From contig CM060888.1 in NCBI GenBank assembly GCA_030762935.1, positions 119,175,468 to 119,239,467 of the forward strand: DNA of 64,000 bases. Direction: 5' to 3'. The stretch is from Hymenopus coronatus. Its lineage: Eukaryota; Arthropoda; Insecta; Mantodea; Hymenopodidae. Position numbers and translations under genes: made by a program. The notes under the pieces were generated by a model. That model saw only the letters and a program-made list of their open reading frames with translations, had not been told where the DNA came from and searched no databases. Shown piece after piece: positions 1 to 9,985 of this stretch (its first letter is position 1; each line of letters starts with the position of its first letter).

Positions 1-313
1 TCAACTAAGCTGTACCTTCAAACTTTGTTCTAGTTCCGTTTTATGTGGCATGTGTTTAGCGCAACATAGCTTCGCATTTAACACATACACAGCAGGGTGC
101 AGGTGGTTAATGAGCCTAGCTTAGCGCAGCGCCTCTAACACAATAGTCCAGTAGTTACTCAAAAGCAATTTTAGAGAATAACATGCTTTTTAATTCTAGT
201 GTAGCACGTTCACCGATGCGCATAAAATGTAGCCCATTCCCTCAGACCGCAATAATGCTTTCTTTTTTCTTTTTCCCCCATTTTTTTTCCTCTGTAAGGT
301 TTCCACCTTTAGA
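1..313. other. Unassigned sequence
   Basis: A mixed-composition stretch with T-rich runs at 255-300. I see no domain, tRNA-like box or family R similarity in it. Confidence 0.4.
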
Positions 314-478
314 TCAAATTTGTTCGGTTAGAGGCAATTTATTCTTCTTCTTATTCACTTCACGGTATGGGCAGCTTGTGCGTTCCGTCTCACAGTTGTG
401 CCCTCTGGGTCGACCGACATCTCTCCGTCCTTTTGGTTCATATTCAAATGCAATCCTAGGCAGTCTTGAATCTGCCAT
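314..478 (-). pseudogene. C-terminal tail of a non-LTR retrotransposon reverse transcriptase
   Basis: A 54-codon open frame read leftwards from position 478. Near its start it contains the sequence IAFEYEPKGRRDVGRPR. This matches the pattern seen at the extreme C-terminus of many insect non-LTR polyproteins (I-x-x-Y-x-P-x-G-R-R-x-x-G-R-P). The usual following R-W-x-D stretch is replaced by unrelated residues, so the tail is decayed. Just past the frame the minus strand has an AAG-rich stretch (340-355), which is common near the 3' ends of such elements. No reverse transcriptase core is visible upstream on the minus strand (480-540), so the copy is strongly 5'-truncated. Family recognition rests on one motif only. 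Confidence 0.5.
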
Positions 479-540
479 TCAAAGAATGGCAATTTATTTT
501 TAAGGAAATATATTTATTTTCTCCACAACATGATATGCAT

Positions 541-646
541 TTAGTAGAAAGAGAAGGTATTGCATTCCACTCAAAAATTCAGTGACGAGATTTCACCGGA
601 AATATATTTTGAGGTCTCCTGGGCCTACAAAAACATTTTGGAACAA

Positions 647-701
<55 letters not shown>

Positions 702-1356
702 GCGTCCGTGTGTCTAAACAGCATAATCCAATAACGAACGTTTGTTAAATACCAGCATTTATATTTATATTCAGCATTTATCAAGGATGCAACAGGACAT
801 TTTCAAGAACCCGCCCAAGCTACCTTTATATTTAAACTTTTCAAACATGTTGATTCTCAAGAAAGGCGCTTACGATTTTGATGGAAATACCATATGCTTA
901 AGATCTTTTGATCGCAAGAAAATATTTTATGGGAATAGCCTCTGAATACTTCTTTATTTTGAAAGCTTTTGCATAACTGGCAAACCTTAAGAGGCAGGCA
1001 AAAATGAATACACAAAAAGGCAGATCTCTTTGAAATACAATTTACGTCTTATATACTTTTTTATGCAGTAAGCCATTTCTGAGACATTCATTGTTATTGA
1101 TTTTTAAATTTTCAATATTCTGAGTTTTTGGAATGATCTCGTTATTTACCTTTATTTTTGTACAAAGAGAACGGGATTCCAATTGCTTCACATGACGACA
1201 GTTTTTAAAAGAATTGTCTATCGTTTTAGCCTGGCCTATTCCCATATTTCTCTTGTAATTATATGGAACTAAGTAATAGACCAATTCTGCTAGTTTTATC
1301 TTGCGAATATTTGATTAGCATGAAGTAGATAGAAGAATAAGCGTTTGCAAGAATTG
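541..1356 (+). repeat. Family R copy A
   Basis: This copy starts in a degenerate hairpin end (AGAAAGAGAAGG) and carries the diagnostic blocks in order: the CCACTCAAAAATTC and GATTTCACCGG blocks, a GT microsatellite (648-705), GTTAAATACCA, CAAGGATGC, and the late blocks AGAGGCAG and TAGCATGAAGTAGATAGAAG. The extreme far end (GTAGAGAAAGTCATGTG) is missing. No coding capacity. Confidence 0.8.
648..710. repeat. (GT)n microsatellite grading into (GC)n
   Basis: About 20 GT dinucleotides followed by alternating GC/AC. It lies at the internal microsatellite position of family R, so it expanded inside the repeat. Open frames here on both strands are low-complexity artefacts. Confidence 0.95.
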
Positions 1357-1735
1357 TTTGACGCATATTAAATATTTTTTGTTAACATCTGCCAGGATCA
1401 TAATGCGCCAATTTGCCGGAATTTATCCCGCAAGAGTTCTTTTACATGTCAGTAAATCTATGATACTGTCGCTTTCAAGCACATCTGGGTCAGGTTTGAA
1501 TTCAGTTTGTTGCAGAATAGGATTAGAAAGTTATGTGAATGGAACACAACAAGTTTTTTCTTTCTTCTATCTTAAATATACACATTCGATCAATGCCTCA
1601 TGCATTGTTTCTATAATTACTTCAATAAACCGACTCTAATAAAGATCCCATCCCATCCATCACTCTGTTTTCCGCACTCCCCCTGTACCTTTAAGTAAAT
1701 GTGTATTTGTGTATTTGCTATTTTAGGTAACAACT
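1357..1735. other. Unassigned AT-rich sequence
   Basis: The 93-codon frame at 1358-1639 has no recognisable domain and ordinary background composition; I regard it as chance. Confidence 0.4.
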
Positions 1736-1747
1736 AATACTAATTCC

Positions 1748-2078
1748 ATGGCACGACAGTCCACAAGGACCTTGACCTACGCCCGGCCCCTACATTCCCC
1801 ATCTCGGCTCGAAGGCGTCATGAATAGGGTGCAGTGCTGGAGGGTGCGACGTGATCAATGCCTCGAGTCCCACGCGGCCGGTTTGATGCGATCTTCTCGA
1901 TTTGGAGCCGCTACTTCTGAACTAAGTAGCTCAATTGCCCCCCCCCCCCAGGGACTTCACGAGGGAGTGCACCCAGGCCAGGTCTCCCAGCAAGGGAAAA
2001 TTCTCCACACCGGTACCGGGAATCGGACCCAATTCTCCCGCTTGGCAAGCAGCCGCGCCTCGGTAACAAGTTGAGAGC
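1748..2078 (-). mobile_element. tRNA-derived SINE, family S1 (minus)
   Basis: On the minus strand the tRNA-like head (A-box and a B-box around 2020-2045) is followed by the S1 body: GGAGACCTGG, the GAAGTAGCGGCTCC block, CTGCACCC and the end block CTGTCGTGCCATGG. The same body is found at 19.74 kb and 24.65 kb in the + orientation. The head is diverged, and a C-run of ten bases sits at 1939-1949. Transcribed by Pol III if alive; this copy looks old. Confidence 0.85.
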
Positions 2079-2149
2079 GCAAAATAAGGTTTTGTAGGAT
2101 GACTATGTAGACGCTATAAAAATAAGCAATGGTGGGTAGAAAGTCAGTT

Positions 2150-2755
2150 TTACTTTCTCTACTGTCCAGAGAATAAGATGTACTGCATTCCACATAAAAT
2201 TTGATAGCAAGATTTCACTGAAAACACATTTTGTCATCTATTAAATCGAAAGATAATTTTTAGAAAAAATGTCTCCTTGTGTATACGTGCATGAACAGCA
2301 TAATTCAAAAACGAGAAGACGGTTAAATACCAAACTTGGCATTTAAGTTTAGCATCTTCGAAGGATGGGCTAGAAGACATTCAAAGAAATTGCCAGATCT
2401 CAAATAGGTCGTTATTTTTTATTATCTCTACTATGTTCATACACTTTTGATTGTAATACCATAGGTCAGTATTTGTATGATGAATGGGTTGCATAGTTTG
2501 AATTCTCTGTGGATCATCTCTGAAGCTCTTTATATTCTAATGGCTTTATATAAATGGTAAACCGTAAGAGACAGAAGAAATACTACTGCACATGAAATGT
2601 AGATCTCCTGCATACCTTTTCTTTTTGTGGAGGTGGTCATTTGCGAGATATACATCCCTTATGGTTTGGAAATTTCAAATAGTTATCGTTTTCTTAATTA
2701 GGAATCATTATTCGTCTTTACTTTCTGCACTAGTATTTACTGAATGGGAGGTTTC
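2150..2755 (+). repeat. Family R copy B, diverged
   Basis: TTTTACTTTCTCTACTG opens the copy at about 2150. The later blocks are still readable: GATTTCACTG, the AAATACCAAACTTGG palindrome region at 2320-2340, CGAAGGATG, AAACCGTAAGAGACAG and a GTGGAGGTGGTCATTTGCGAGATAT-type block. It is among the most diverged copies and lacks the far end. Confidence 0.7.
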
Positions 2756-2760
2756 CTGAC

Positions 2761-2832
2761 CTGATTCGTAGCTCAGAGGGAGGAGCGCAACGTCTGGGAA
2801 AACTATTGTTGGTGGTTCGGATTCTATGAGAG
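2761..2832 (+). repeat. tRNA-like SINE head, isolated
   Basis: An A-box-like TAGCTCAGAGGGAGGAGCG is followed 40 bases later by a B-box-like GGTTCGGATTC. The acceptor stem does not pair and no CCA-adjacent structure is evident, so this is a SINE head or tRNA pseudogene, not a functional tRNA gene. It lies directly after family R copy B. Confidence 0.5.
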
Positions 2833-3184
2833 TACCTTTTTTATTCTTATTCTACCTTTCCAAAATTACTTTGCATTTTAATAACATCTAGTAACAGAGT
2901 TTTACGAGAAAATGTGTATATAGAAGATGGTCAATTATTTTCAAGTAATACGACATTGCGACGTTTCAAAAATTGTTCTTTCTTTTGTGTATAACCCATC
3001 TCCTTACCATAATTTTCTACTTTTGTGTTTAATACCAAACATATCATAATCCCGTTCGTGGTATTTCTTCAACCAATGTGGCCCTCTTCTTGGAAATACT
3101 ACATAGCTCCGCAGTTCAATAAGGTCATTATTTTCAGTTTTTTTTTGTCCATTTTTACTCTCTCTACATGTAATGTGTACATTG
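2833..3184. other. Unassigned AT-rich sequence
   Basis: I see no coding or repeat signal here apart from T-rich runs. Confidence 0.4.
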
Positions 3185-4320
3185 TAATATAGAGAAGATA
3201 TTGCATTTCACCTAAAAATTCTGTTAATTTATTGCAGGTAAAACTATTCAAAGAATTTCTAGATATTGACCGTCTATAATATATCGATCTATAAATGTAT
3301 TTGTTATTAATGATACAATTATATAACCTACTGAGATTACAATTACTGAGATTTCACCGGAAATACATGTTTTGGATCCCCTGAATCCAAAAAAAAAGCA
3401 TTTTTGGAAAAAGGTCCGTGCGTATGTGTTTCTGTGGAGAGCATAGCTCAAAAACGAAAATACCGTTAAATACCAAACTTGGTGTTTATGTTTGGTACCT
3501 TCCACCCCTAACTACCCTTTTCATGAAAAAATTCAAACTTTTTGATTTTCTGAAAAATGGCTGTAACGATTTTGATTAAAATCTCTTATATTTAAGATAT
3601 ATACATGCCAAATAAAACGTATATATTGAATTTTCTGGGAATAGCCTCTAAAGACCTCTTTATTCTGGATGATGTTTTTATTAAATTTTGCATAACTGGT
3701 AAACCGCAAGAGATAGACAAAAACTACTACGCAAAAAATGTAGAACACGATAAAACATAATTTATGCCATATACATTATTTCCTGGAGTTGATCGTTTTT
3801 GAGATATTCCTTGTTATTGGATTCAGCTTTAAAAAGCAATTTGTCAACTCCTGTACAAACAGACAAGGGAACCTCAGTCACATAGCAACCAGTTTTTGAT
3901 TAGCACTTTAACACATGGTACTACCTTATTTCGCTTCTATTTTATAAAGAAGCAAGTAATAAGACTATTTCTGATAATTTTTTCTCGATTAGCATGAAGT
4001 AAATAGAAGCATAAGTTTATCAACAATAATTTGTTGCCCGCTTGGGCAGTGTAGTGTTAGTCTGTCTGCCTCACATTCAAAAGGTGAGCTTGAATCTCGC
4101 TTAGGGTGAGTTACCCGGATAAGGTTTTTTTTCGGGGTTTTCCCTTGTCCTGAGAAGACGAATGTCAAGTAACTTTAAGCTCCATGGACCCGGAGATCAT
4201 TTGAGCATCATTTCATCAATTTCATTCATAGTTTGATATGACCAACCAGATTAAAGGACGTTAAACTACAAACAAATGTTGCAGAGAAAGGCATGTGAAT
4301 TTCCACCAGATTTTTTTTTT
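3185..4320 (+). repeat. Family R copy C, interrupted by a SINE
   Basis: The first part (3185-4033) carries the family R blocks from AGAGAAGATATTGCATTTCACC to AGCATAAG-TTT and AACAATAATTTGTTGC. An extra roughly 110-bp stretch (3225-3345) splits the first blocks. The last block of the family (TGTTGCAGAGAAAGGCATGTGAAT, then CCACCAGA and a T-run) resumes at about 4278, after an S2 SINE. The repeat was therefore complete before the SINE arrived. Confidence 0.8.
4034..4273 (+). mobile_element. tRNA-derived SINE, family S2 (nested)
   Basis: The tRNA-like head has A-box-like AGTGTAGTGTTAGTCTGTCTGCC and a decayed B-box (GCTTGAATCTCGC). The S2 body follows: TTAGGGTGAGTTACCCGG, TTTTCGGGGTTTTCCCTT, GAGAAGACGAATG, AAGCTCCATGGACC and TTTGAGCATCATTTCA. 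The same body is present at 42.2 kb (+) and 61.6 kb (-). It sits inside family R copy C; the flanks TTTGTTGC and AATGTTGC may be a decayed target duplication. Confidence 0.85.
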
Positions 4321-5735
4321 TTTTATCCTTTCAAATGACATATGGAATAAAGGGAGCTATGTTTACAAGTATATTTCTCTCAACATAATGTTTGTCTTCG
4401 CTCCTGATCTGAGAGCCGATTCTGTTCATTGTGTAGGATATGAGTGCCAGACTTTTGCTATACAACCAATAGCAGACATACTCTTCTAGGGAGCAAGTAA
4501 GTATTGTTAACCTGTTACTTTCAATCAGTACATATTGTTAATACTACATTGATTACTTCGAAATTGATTAATTTTAAAGAGAGCTCTTGTGTTAATATGA
4601 TTTTAAATGTACTTATAATAAAAGCTGTAGAAACCATAATATACCCATATATTGCGTCCAATAAGTAAATAATTACAAATAAAATAGCTTTGTGAGGGGT
4701 GTATTGTGTCGGTTTGTAAGGGATAAATTGCATCGGTTTGTGAGAGTGTATTAATTAAAAATGTTTTCGCTTCCCACCCCTTCCGTACTATGTTTATCCA
4801 ACAACAGGACGGACACATCAGTAAACAACACTATAGAATGTATCATTTTGTTATTATTTTATTGTTTTAATTATTTATTTTTAGCTTTTCACTGTATTTA
4901 GCGGTTCAGAAGGACCTTACTAAATCACTCTAAAGACTTAGAGGCCAGTAAGGAATTACAGCTTATTTATTTATGTGTTTAATTATTTTATTTAGATATT
5001 TATAAGTTATTTTGTTTTTATTTATTTACTTATGCAATAGAATAGAATTATTTCCGGTTAGAATTAAAACAAAACCGGGCTTAACTTTCTCTGCCATTAG
5101 AGTGCTTTCCGTTACGTCCAAACATTAAATCGTAGGCAAAAGGAGTCGCCTACGGACAAAGGGCCCATAAAAAAAAGCGTAGCTCATGGTTGGATAAAAG
5201 AGACTGGCTGTTTCCACTGGTCCTACATAAAAAAGCCATATTTGGGAGGTGGGAGCAGGAAGTTGACAATAACGCCAGAGGAGTTGAACTAATGCGCTAC
5301 CTCTCGTTGTGAAAAACCTTCACCGGTACTTTAGTGGTGGAAATATCACAGACAGAAAATATTCTCTAAGCCGTGTTACTAGGGCTTCAAATGGCCAATC
5401 AGCAATAACGATAAGTTGCTTTAGTTAATAATTAGCAAATTATTTTCTGATAGCAAACAATGATCTACATATAAATTTCTCCCCACTCTATATCATCTGC
5501 AAATATTTAATTATTAGGTATCATTTATACAGAGTGAAATTGTTTTGTTTAATTAATGTGTGCCGCGTCACATTTATTTGTTAAGGAAATATATTGTAAA
5601 TTTACGACAACATTGGAAATAAACATACTTGCGAAATAAATGAAATACTTGAAATGTGACGTGTTAAGTACAAATGATTCTAACGGCTAAAATTTTAATA
5701 ATATCTTAATTTAAGTGGTTTATTGTGGTAAGCTC
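4321..5735. other. Unassigned, very AT-rich stretch
   Basis: Includes an extreme TTTATT-rich block (4835-5050) and a slightly GC-richer block (5090-5340). Short open frames here have no domain similarity that I can see. No family R or SINE signature was recognised. Confidence 0.4.
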
Positions 5736-5984
5736 ATATACAGGATGTTGTTAAAGCTGCCACACTCAGAGTTTCTTAATTTTTTTCTGAAATTTTATTG
5801 CGGATACAACAGAATTGATTTGCACATACGCGAAACAAACTTTAACCCCATTTTTAAGAATTTGTCCATCTCTGAGGACAAAAAGTACGCTGACATGTCA
5901 GTAAATCATTACAACATTTTTCGTAGCTTTCCAGATTTCAGCAACTGTTGAAAATAATCACTGTTTTCTTCCATACAGAAAGCT

Positions 5985-6770
5985 AATATTCCACAACACT
6001 TTTCATGTCAATGTTTCACAACAAGTGTTGAAAATGACCACTATTTTCGTGGAAACACAATTCCACAATGCCACTGCACACTCCTTTCCTTAACAGAAAG
6101 AAATCTGGAGAGGTCAGATTAGGGGAGTTTGGAGGCCATGGAGATTATTTGATTTCGGAAAAATGTCTTCAACATCTTTATAGACTCCTTTGCAGTGTGA
6201 CAGCAGTTTGCAACCAACTCTTATGGTTATCCATAAATTGCTGTACAGTATCCATCCTCAAATAAAAAGGGCCTCTTCAAGATTTCACACCAAACGCCGA
6301 TTTTTTGTGACTGAAGCGGCACTTTATGGAACACATACCGATTTTCAGCTGTCTGCCCAAAACCTAGTATTCTGCGAGTTAATGTAGCCATGTAAGTGGA
6401 AGCACGCCTAAAGAAAAGTCTTATCGAGAATGTCTGCATTGTTGCATGTGAAAGTATGGAACCATTGGCAGTAATGGGAAGTTTCCCTATATTGCACGGC
6501 CGAGCTCTTGAACGACTAAGATAGATGCTTTTTGTGTGGATAAAGTTGATGATCCAATTTGTTGCACCAAACATCTTACCTATTTTCGTGGCGATGTAAC
6601 ATTCGCTGGTCAACACAAAATTTTGTGTCACTACCTTGGGTCTTCCACTTCTTCGTCTATCATCCAAAGAGACCGTATCACGAAACCGACGCACAGTACA
6701 TAAACGTCATAGCCTTCTTCATCTCTCCAAGCACCTCTCATACGATTTGAACTCAAGATATACTTCCAGC
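5985..6770 (-). pseudogene. Tc1/mariner-superfamily transposase, decayed
   Basis: The protein would cut and join the element ends through a DDD/E catalytic triad. The longest open piece (6227-6694, 155 codons) starts with RRFRDTVSLDDRRRSGRP, the second helix-turn-helix followed by a GRP motif. It ends with VPLQSQKIGVWCEI, the conserved VPLHxxKxGVWCA block. About 90 bases further (minus strand, around 6110-6145), in another frame, comes WPPNSPNLTSPDFF. This is the WPPRSPDLTPPDFF block that carries the last catalytic acid, here changed to N in the SPxL position. Several frameshifts and stops make it non-functional. The middle catalytic region is poorly preserved. Some similar elements are annotated simply as Tc3-like; the exact family is not resolved. 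Confidence 0.6.
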
Positions 6771-6954
6771 ATAGCGACACCCTACGCGCGCTTAAAAAGC
6801 CATTGTTTCCGATTACGATTCTGAGACATGCACTGACCTAAAATAACATTAAGCCGTTCATAAGCCGCTACAACAATCTGTAATTCAGAGCTTGCCAACC
6901 CATCAAGTAAAATACCCCAGATACAACTTTTAAAAGTATAAGTGCGGTGGTGTC

Positions 6955-7135
6955 GTTCTCCGTGGTCTAGGGGTAACATGCTAGCCTCTGATTCCCAAGG
7001 TCGCGGGTTCACGCCCGGCGGAAGACGATGGATTTTTCGTTCTAGGTTCTCCATTCTGTGGTTTCTGCCGTTGGCTCCACAATAGGCTACTGAGCCCCGA
7101 ACATCCATTTGTAAGTCTCAGGAGGCGTCAAGTCC
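6955..7135 (+). mobile_element. tRNA-derived SINE, family S4 (nested in the mariner-like element)
   Basis: The head TCCGTGGTCTAGGGGTAACA (A-box) and a B-box GCGGGTTCACGCCC (7003-7017) are well preserved. They precede GGAAGACGATGGATTTTTCG and a body ending near GCGTCAAGTCCTAAATGCAG. Copies with the same head-and-body plan lie at 23.79 kb (+) and 60.0-60.3 kb (-). Its position between the transposase remnant and the right TIR means it inserted after the DNA transposon. Confidence 0.7.
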
Positions 7136-7261
7136 TAAATGCAGGGAGAGTAAGTCGACAATGATACAAAATCAGTGCGGGCTTTTCGAACACTCTGTAT
7201 AACAGTGACATTTTCATTCTATATTTCAATTTAGTATTTCTTTTAATCCTCGGTCATCTTA

Positions 7262-7345
7262 TGTTTATATATATATGTATGTAATGCATGTGTGTATGTA
7301 TGTAATGCATGTGTGTATGTATGTAATGTATGTGTGTATGTATAT
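7262..7345. repeat. Short tandem repeat of TATGTATGTAATGCATGTGTG
   Basis: Three head-to-tail units of about 24 bp, themselves built of TG/TA dinucleotides, directly beyond the right end of the mariner-like element. Confidence 0.85.
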
Positions 7346-7500
7346 TCCTTGCAGATTTCTACACTGTTGCACCAATTTCGATCAAATTTTGTAGACACAA
7401 CTTTTGAGACCAGACAAAATTACTGTTTAGCTGAGAATTCGAACGTTCTCATTGAACAGTATTGATTATTTAACTTCGTGAAATGGCTAAAAAGGTTCGT

Positions 7501-7762
7501 AAGACCATCTTGTGTGGTCCGCGCGGTGGCCGAGTGGTTAGAACTTGCCTCTCACCTAGACGGCCGGGGTTCAATCCCAAGCGACCGCATATGAGATTTG
7601 TGGTGGACAAAGCGGTTTTCTCCGGGTACTCCGGTTTCCCCCGCCATCGCATTCCACCGGTGCTCCATCACCATTCATGTATCATCAGTGTCACCGCATG
7701 TGGTGCCATAAGTAGTTAAAGCGGGCCTTAAACACTACCAGAAAAAAAAAAGACCATCTTGT
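7501..7762 (+). mobile_element. tRNA-derived SINE, family S3, with target duplication
   Basis: The SINE body is 7514-7749. It has an A-box-like GGTGGCCGAGTGGTTAGAAC, a good B-box GGGGTTCAATCCC, the body blocks GGTTTTCTCCGGGTACTCCGG and CGCCATCGCATTCCACC, and an A-rich tail. It is flanked by a perfect 13-bp direct repeat AAGACCATCTTGT (7501-7513 and 7750-7762). This is the signature of LINE-mediated insertion and implies a fairly recent event. Open frames on both strands across it are artefacts of the SINE. Confidence 0.93.
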
Positions 7763-8071
7763 ATATCTTTTTCAACGATTACCGTAAAAACTTGACAATG
7801 GACAATATAAAAAAATAATTACTCTTAAAATTACAAAACAACAGTGATTTCACATGTCATCCCGAATTTGATCTCGGGAAAATAACTCAGCCATATAAAT
7901 AAATATAACAGCTGCTAATACTGATCAAATGTAAAGGCGTTATAATGACAAGATTGAAAAATTAATAATTCCAACTGTTAGTCTAGAATAAACCAAGCAA
8001 AATACTACTACTTCATCCTATTTATCTTTATATGATTATTTATTGCATATTGATATAAAATAACAATGTCT
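7763..8071. other. Unassigned AT-rich sequence
   Basis: I see nothing recognisable between the SINE target duplication and family R copy D. Confidence 0.4.
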
Positions 8072-8650
8072 CAAAACCGATCAACTCAAACAAAAAAATG
8101 TATGCAACATAAATTGTGTGTTTTAATGTGCTCTACATTTTTTGTCTGGTAAGTTTTTGCCTATCTCTTACGGTTTAGCAGTTATGCAAAATTCCGTAAA
8201 ATTCACTCAGAATAAAGTAGTCTTCAGAGACTATTCCCAGAAAATTCAAAATATAGATTTTATTGTCAGGTAAATATCTTTAATATACGATATTTTAATC
8301 AAAATCGTTAGAGCCATTTTTTAGAAAATCAAAATTTTCGAAAAGAGTTCCATCTAAAGGGTAGTTTGGGATGGGGGGATTTCTCTCAAAATCTTCGTGT
8401 CACATCCCAGGAAGATGCTAAACGTAAATATCAAGTTTGGTATTTTACCGACTTTTCGTTTTTGAATTATTGTGTTCACAGACACACGGAGACAATGACA
8501 CACGGACCTTTTTCTGAAAATACTTTTTTTTGGATACAGGGGACCCTAAAACATATATTTCCGGTGAAATCTCGGTATTGAATTTTTTGGTGGAGTGCAA
8601 TACCTTCTCTATACACTATGTACATAGTACGTGTAGAGAAAGTAAAAATT
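8072..8650 (-). repeat. Family R copy D
   Basis: Reverse orientation, running from the GATCAACTC block to the hairpin end ACTATGTACATAGTACGTGTAGAGAAAGTAAAAA. The far end (TCTGATGTGTTCC side) is missing. The 71-codon frame 8366-8581 is the recurrent family R shadow, seen with different breaks in other copies. Confidence 0.85.
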
Positions 8651-9257
8651 TATGGAGGAACATGATTATGTATTTGTACTTAAGTCTCATTGAAACATAA
8701 GAGCAGAAAAGTTGTTGGATTCACCTCTACAGTCCAAGACAATGACGGCTACGTTCGATTTGCTCTGTAATATTCTACCATTACCCGGACTGTTTGAGAC
8801 TTCATCTTTAAAATTGTTATTTTCATACTAATCTTTATTATCGCCATATATAGTTCAGGGAGGCTCAAGAGCTGATTCGCACATTCCTGATTCACATTTG
8901 TACTTTACATAAAGTATTTTCTACCTCAGGCTGTTATAAGTAGGCTTGCGCACCAAAGAGCAGCGAGTTACTCACTCACGGGGGATATGCATACAATATG
9001 CATACCCCTTGTCATTCAGCGCAACTTATCATCAGGGCTGAGTTAAGTGGTGAATGAATGCGACTTTGCACTAATACCTTCGCTCTCAAAACCCGTGCCA
9101 CTCGTGCTCATTACTGGTAGGCCACACCACTTCTCGAGATTGAGGTAATTAAAATCTCGTGTATCGAGAAGTAGTGCTCACTAGCGAGGCGACTCGAGTA
9201 TTCTCGTAACTACAGGCGAAGTAGATTGACGTATGATCTGTAGTATAAACTGATCGT
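8651..9257. other. Unassigned sequence with short inverted repeats
   Basis: A region of higher G+C (8935-9230) between a family R copy and the hAT element. It holds a palindrome-like pair GGATATGCATACAATATGCATACCCC (8983-9008) and the arms CACTTCTCGA / TCGAGAAGTA (9128-9172). It could be a non-autonomous DNA element, but I cannot pair its ends. Confidence 0.35.
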
Positions 9258-9265
9258 GTAATAAC

Positions 9266-9977
9266 TATGGTCCGGATTTTTAGGTTTCAACCTATTCAAA
9301 CTATTTTTCACTTTGTAAGTTAGAACGTTTCAAAGTACTCTTATGGTTCAGTGAATCTTATTTAACCTGAAAAAAGCTAAATAGGACATAAATACCAAAC
9401 ACTCGTTAAACTTCAAATTATTTTTAATTTCAGTAGGAAATGTCTCAATGTTTTCTTCAATCATTTGAATTACATTTTTTTAAACAATTCATTTAATTTT
9501 GTTTTGAGTGTATATGTGGAGCTAGCAGCGAAATAATGTATCACGATGTTTATTTTGGTACAGAAATTGCGTGTATGAATTATGAGCAAGTGACATCTTG
9601 CAATGTTGAAAGATATTTTTCTGCCTACAGGAATATACTAAAAATAACAGAAAATTTGGAAACGTGGCTGGTTGTGTACAACAATAATGCTGAAATGAGA
9701 AGTTAATGTGAATGCTATATATTATATTAAAATATATACTGAAATGTTCTAGCACGAGTATACCATGTAATAAATTGGCTTAAATTTCATTACATATTAA
9801 TAACACTCCTTCGTAAAGTAAAATAGTTTTCAAATGTTATCAGTATTATATAATAAAGGGCGTTTGTCGTCGACTTGCTTAAATAGGCGGGAAAGTTGTT
9901 TTAAAACCTAAAGAGAGTAGTAGAATATAGAAAAAGGCTAAAACTGCATTTATAAAAAGCTAAAAACACGGGCCCTA
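9266..9977 (+). mobile_element. Internally deleted hAT transposon with TIRs and 8-bp TSD
   Basis: The left end is TATGGTCCGGATTTTTAGGT and the right end, reversed, is TAGGGCCCGTGTTTTTAGCT: imperfect terminal inverted repeats of about 24 bp. The flanks are GTAATAAC (9258-9265) and GTAACAAC (9978-9985), an 8-bp target duplication with one change, which is the hAT hallmark. Inside lies the last part of a hAT transposase. At 712 bp it is far below the usual 2.5-5 kb, so it is a deletion derivative that would need a transposase supplied elsewhere. Confidence 0.8.
9536..9706 (+). pseudogene. hAT transposase C-terminal (dimerization) fragment
   Basis: A 56-codon open frame. It contains VTSCNVERYFSAYRNIL followed shortly by ENLETWLVVYNNN. 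In hAT transposases the C-terminal dimerization region reads (S/T)xxxVERxFSxxxxIL, then a basic stretch, then ENLExxLxxYxN; here the basic stretch seems shortened by several residues. The remaining transposase (BED finger, catalytic RNase-H-like core) is absent from the 712-bp element. The frame ends in a TAA that is probably the original stop. The ATG is inside the old gene and need not be a real start. Enclosed by the matching TIRs and TSD, which supports the family call independently. Confidence 0.75.
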
Positions 9978-9985
9978 GTAACAAC

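Larger units (their letters stand above)
5739..7201 (-). mobile_element. Tc1/mariner-superfamily element with terminal inverted repeats
   Basis: The left end reads TATACAGGATGTTGTTAAAG. The right end, reversed, reads TATACAGAGTGTTCGAAAAG. These are a matching pair in the TACAGGGTGTTxxAAAA style seen in many insect Tc1/mariner-type elements, and TA lies at both edges, as expected of the target duplication. A decayed transposase occupies 5950-6750 on the minus strand. A tRNA-derived SINE lies inside, near the transposase 5' side. Total length is about 1.46 kb. Confidence 0.6.

Noticed and set aside
6955..7108. 108-codon minus-strand frame beginning at 7108
   Set aside because: It crosses the S4 SINE and the transposon leader; no transposase motif in that frame.
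8366..8581. Recurrent peptide frames in family R (for example 8366-8581, 41003-41308, 35148-35381) as a possible conserved protein
   Set aside because: Frames are interrupted at variable A-runs and in the CA tract, start and stop differ in every copy, and no motif is preserved at the protein level.
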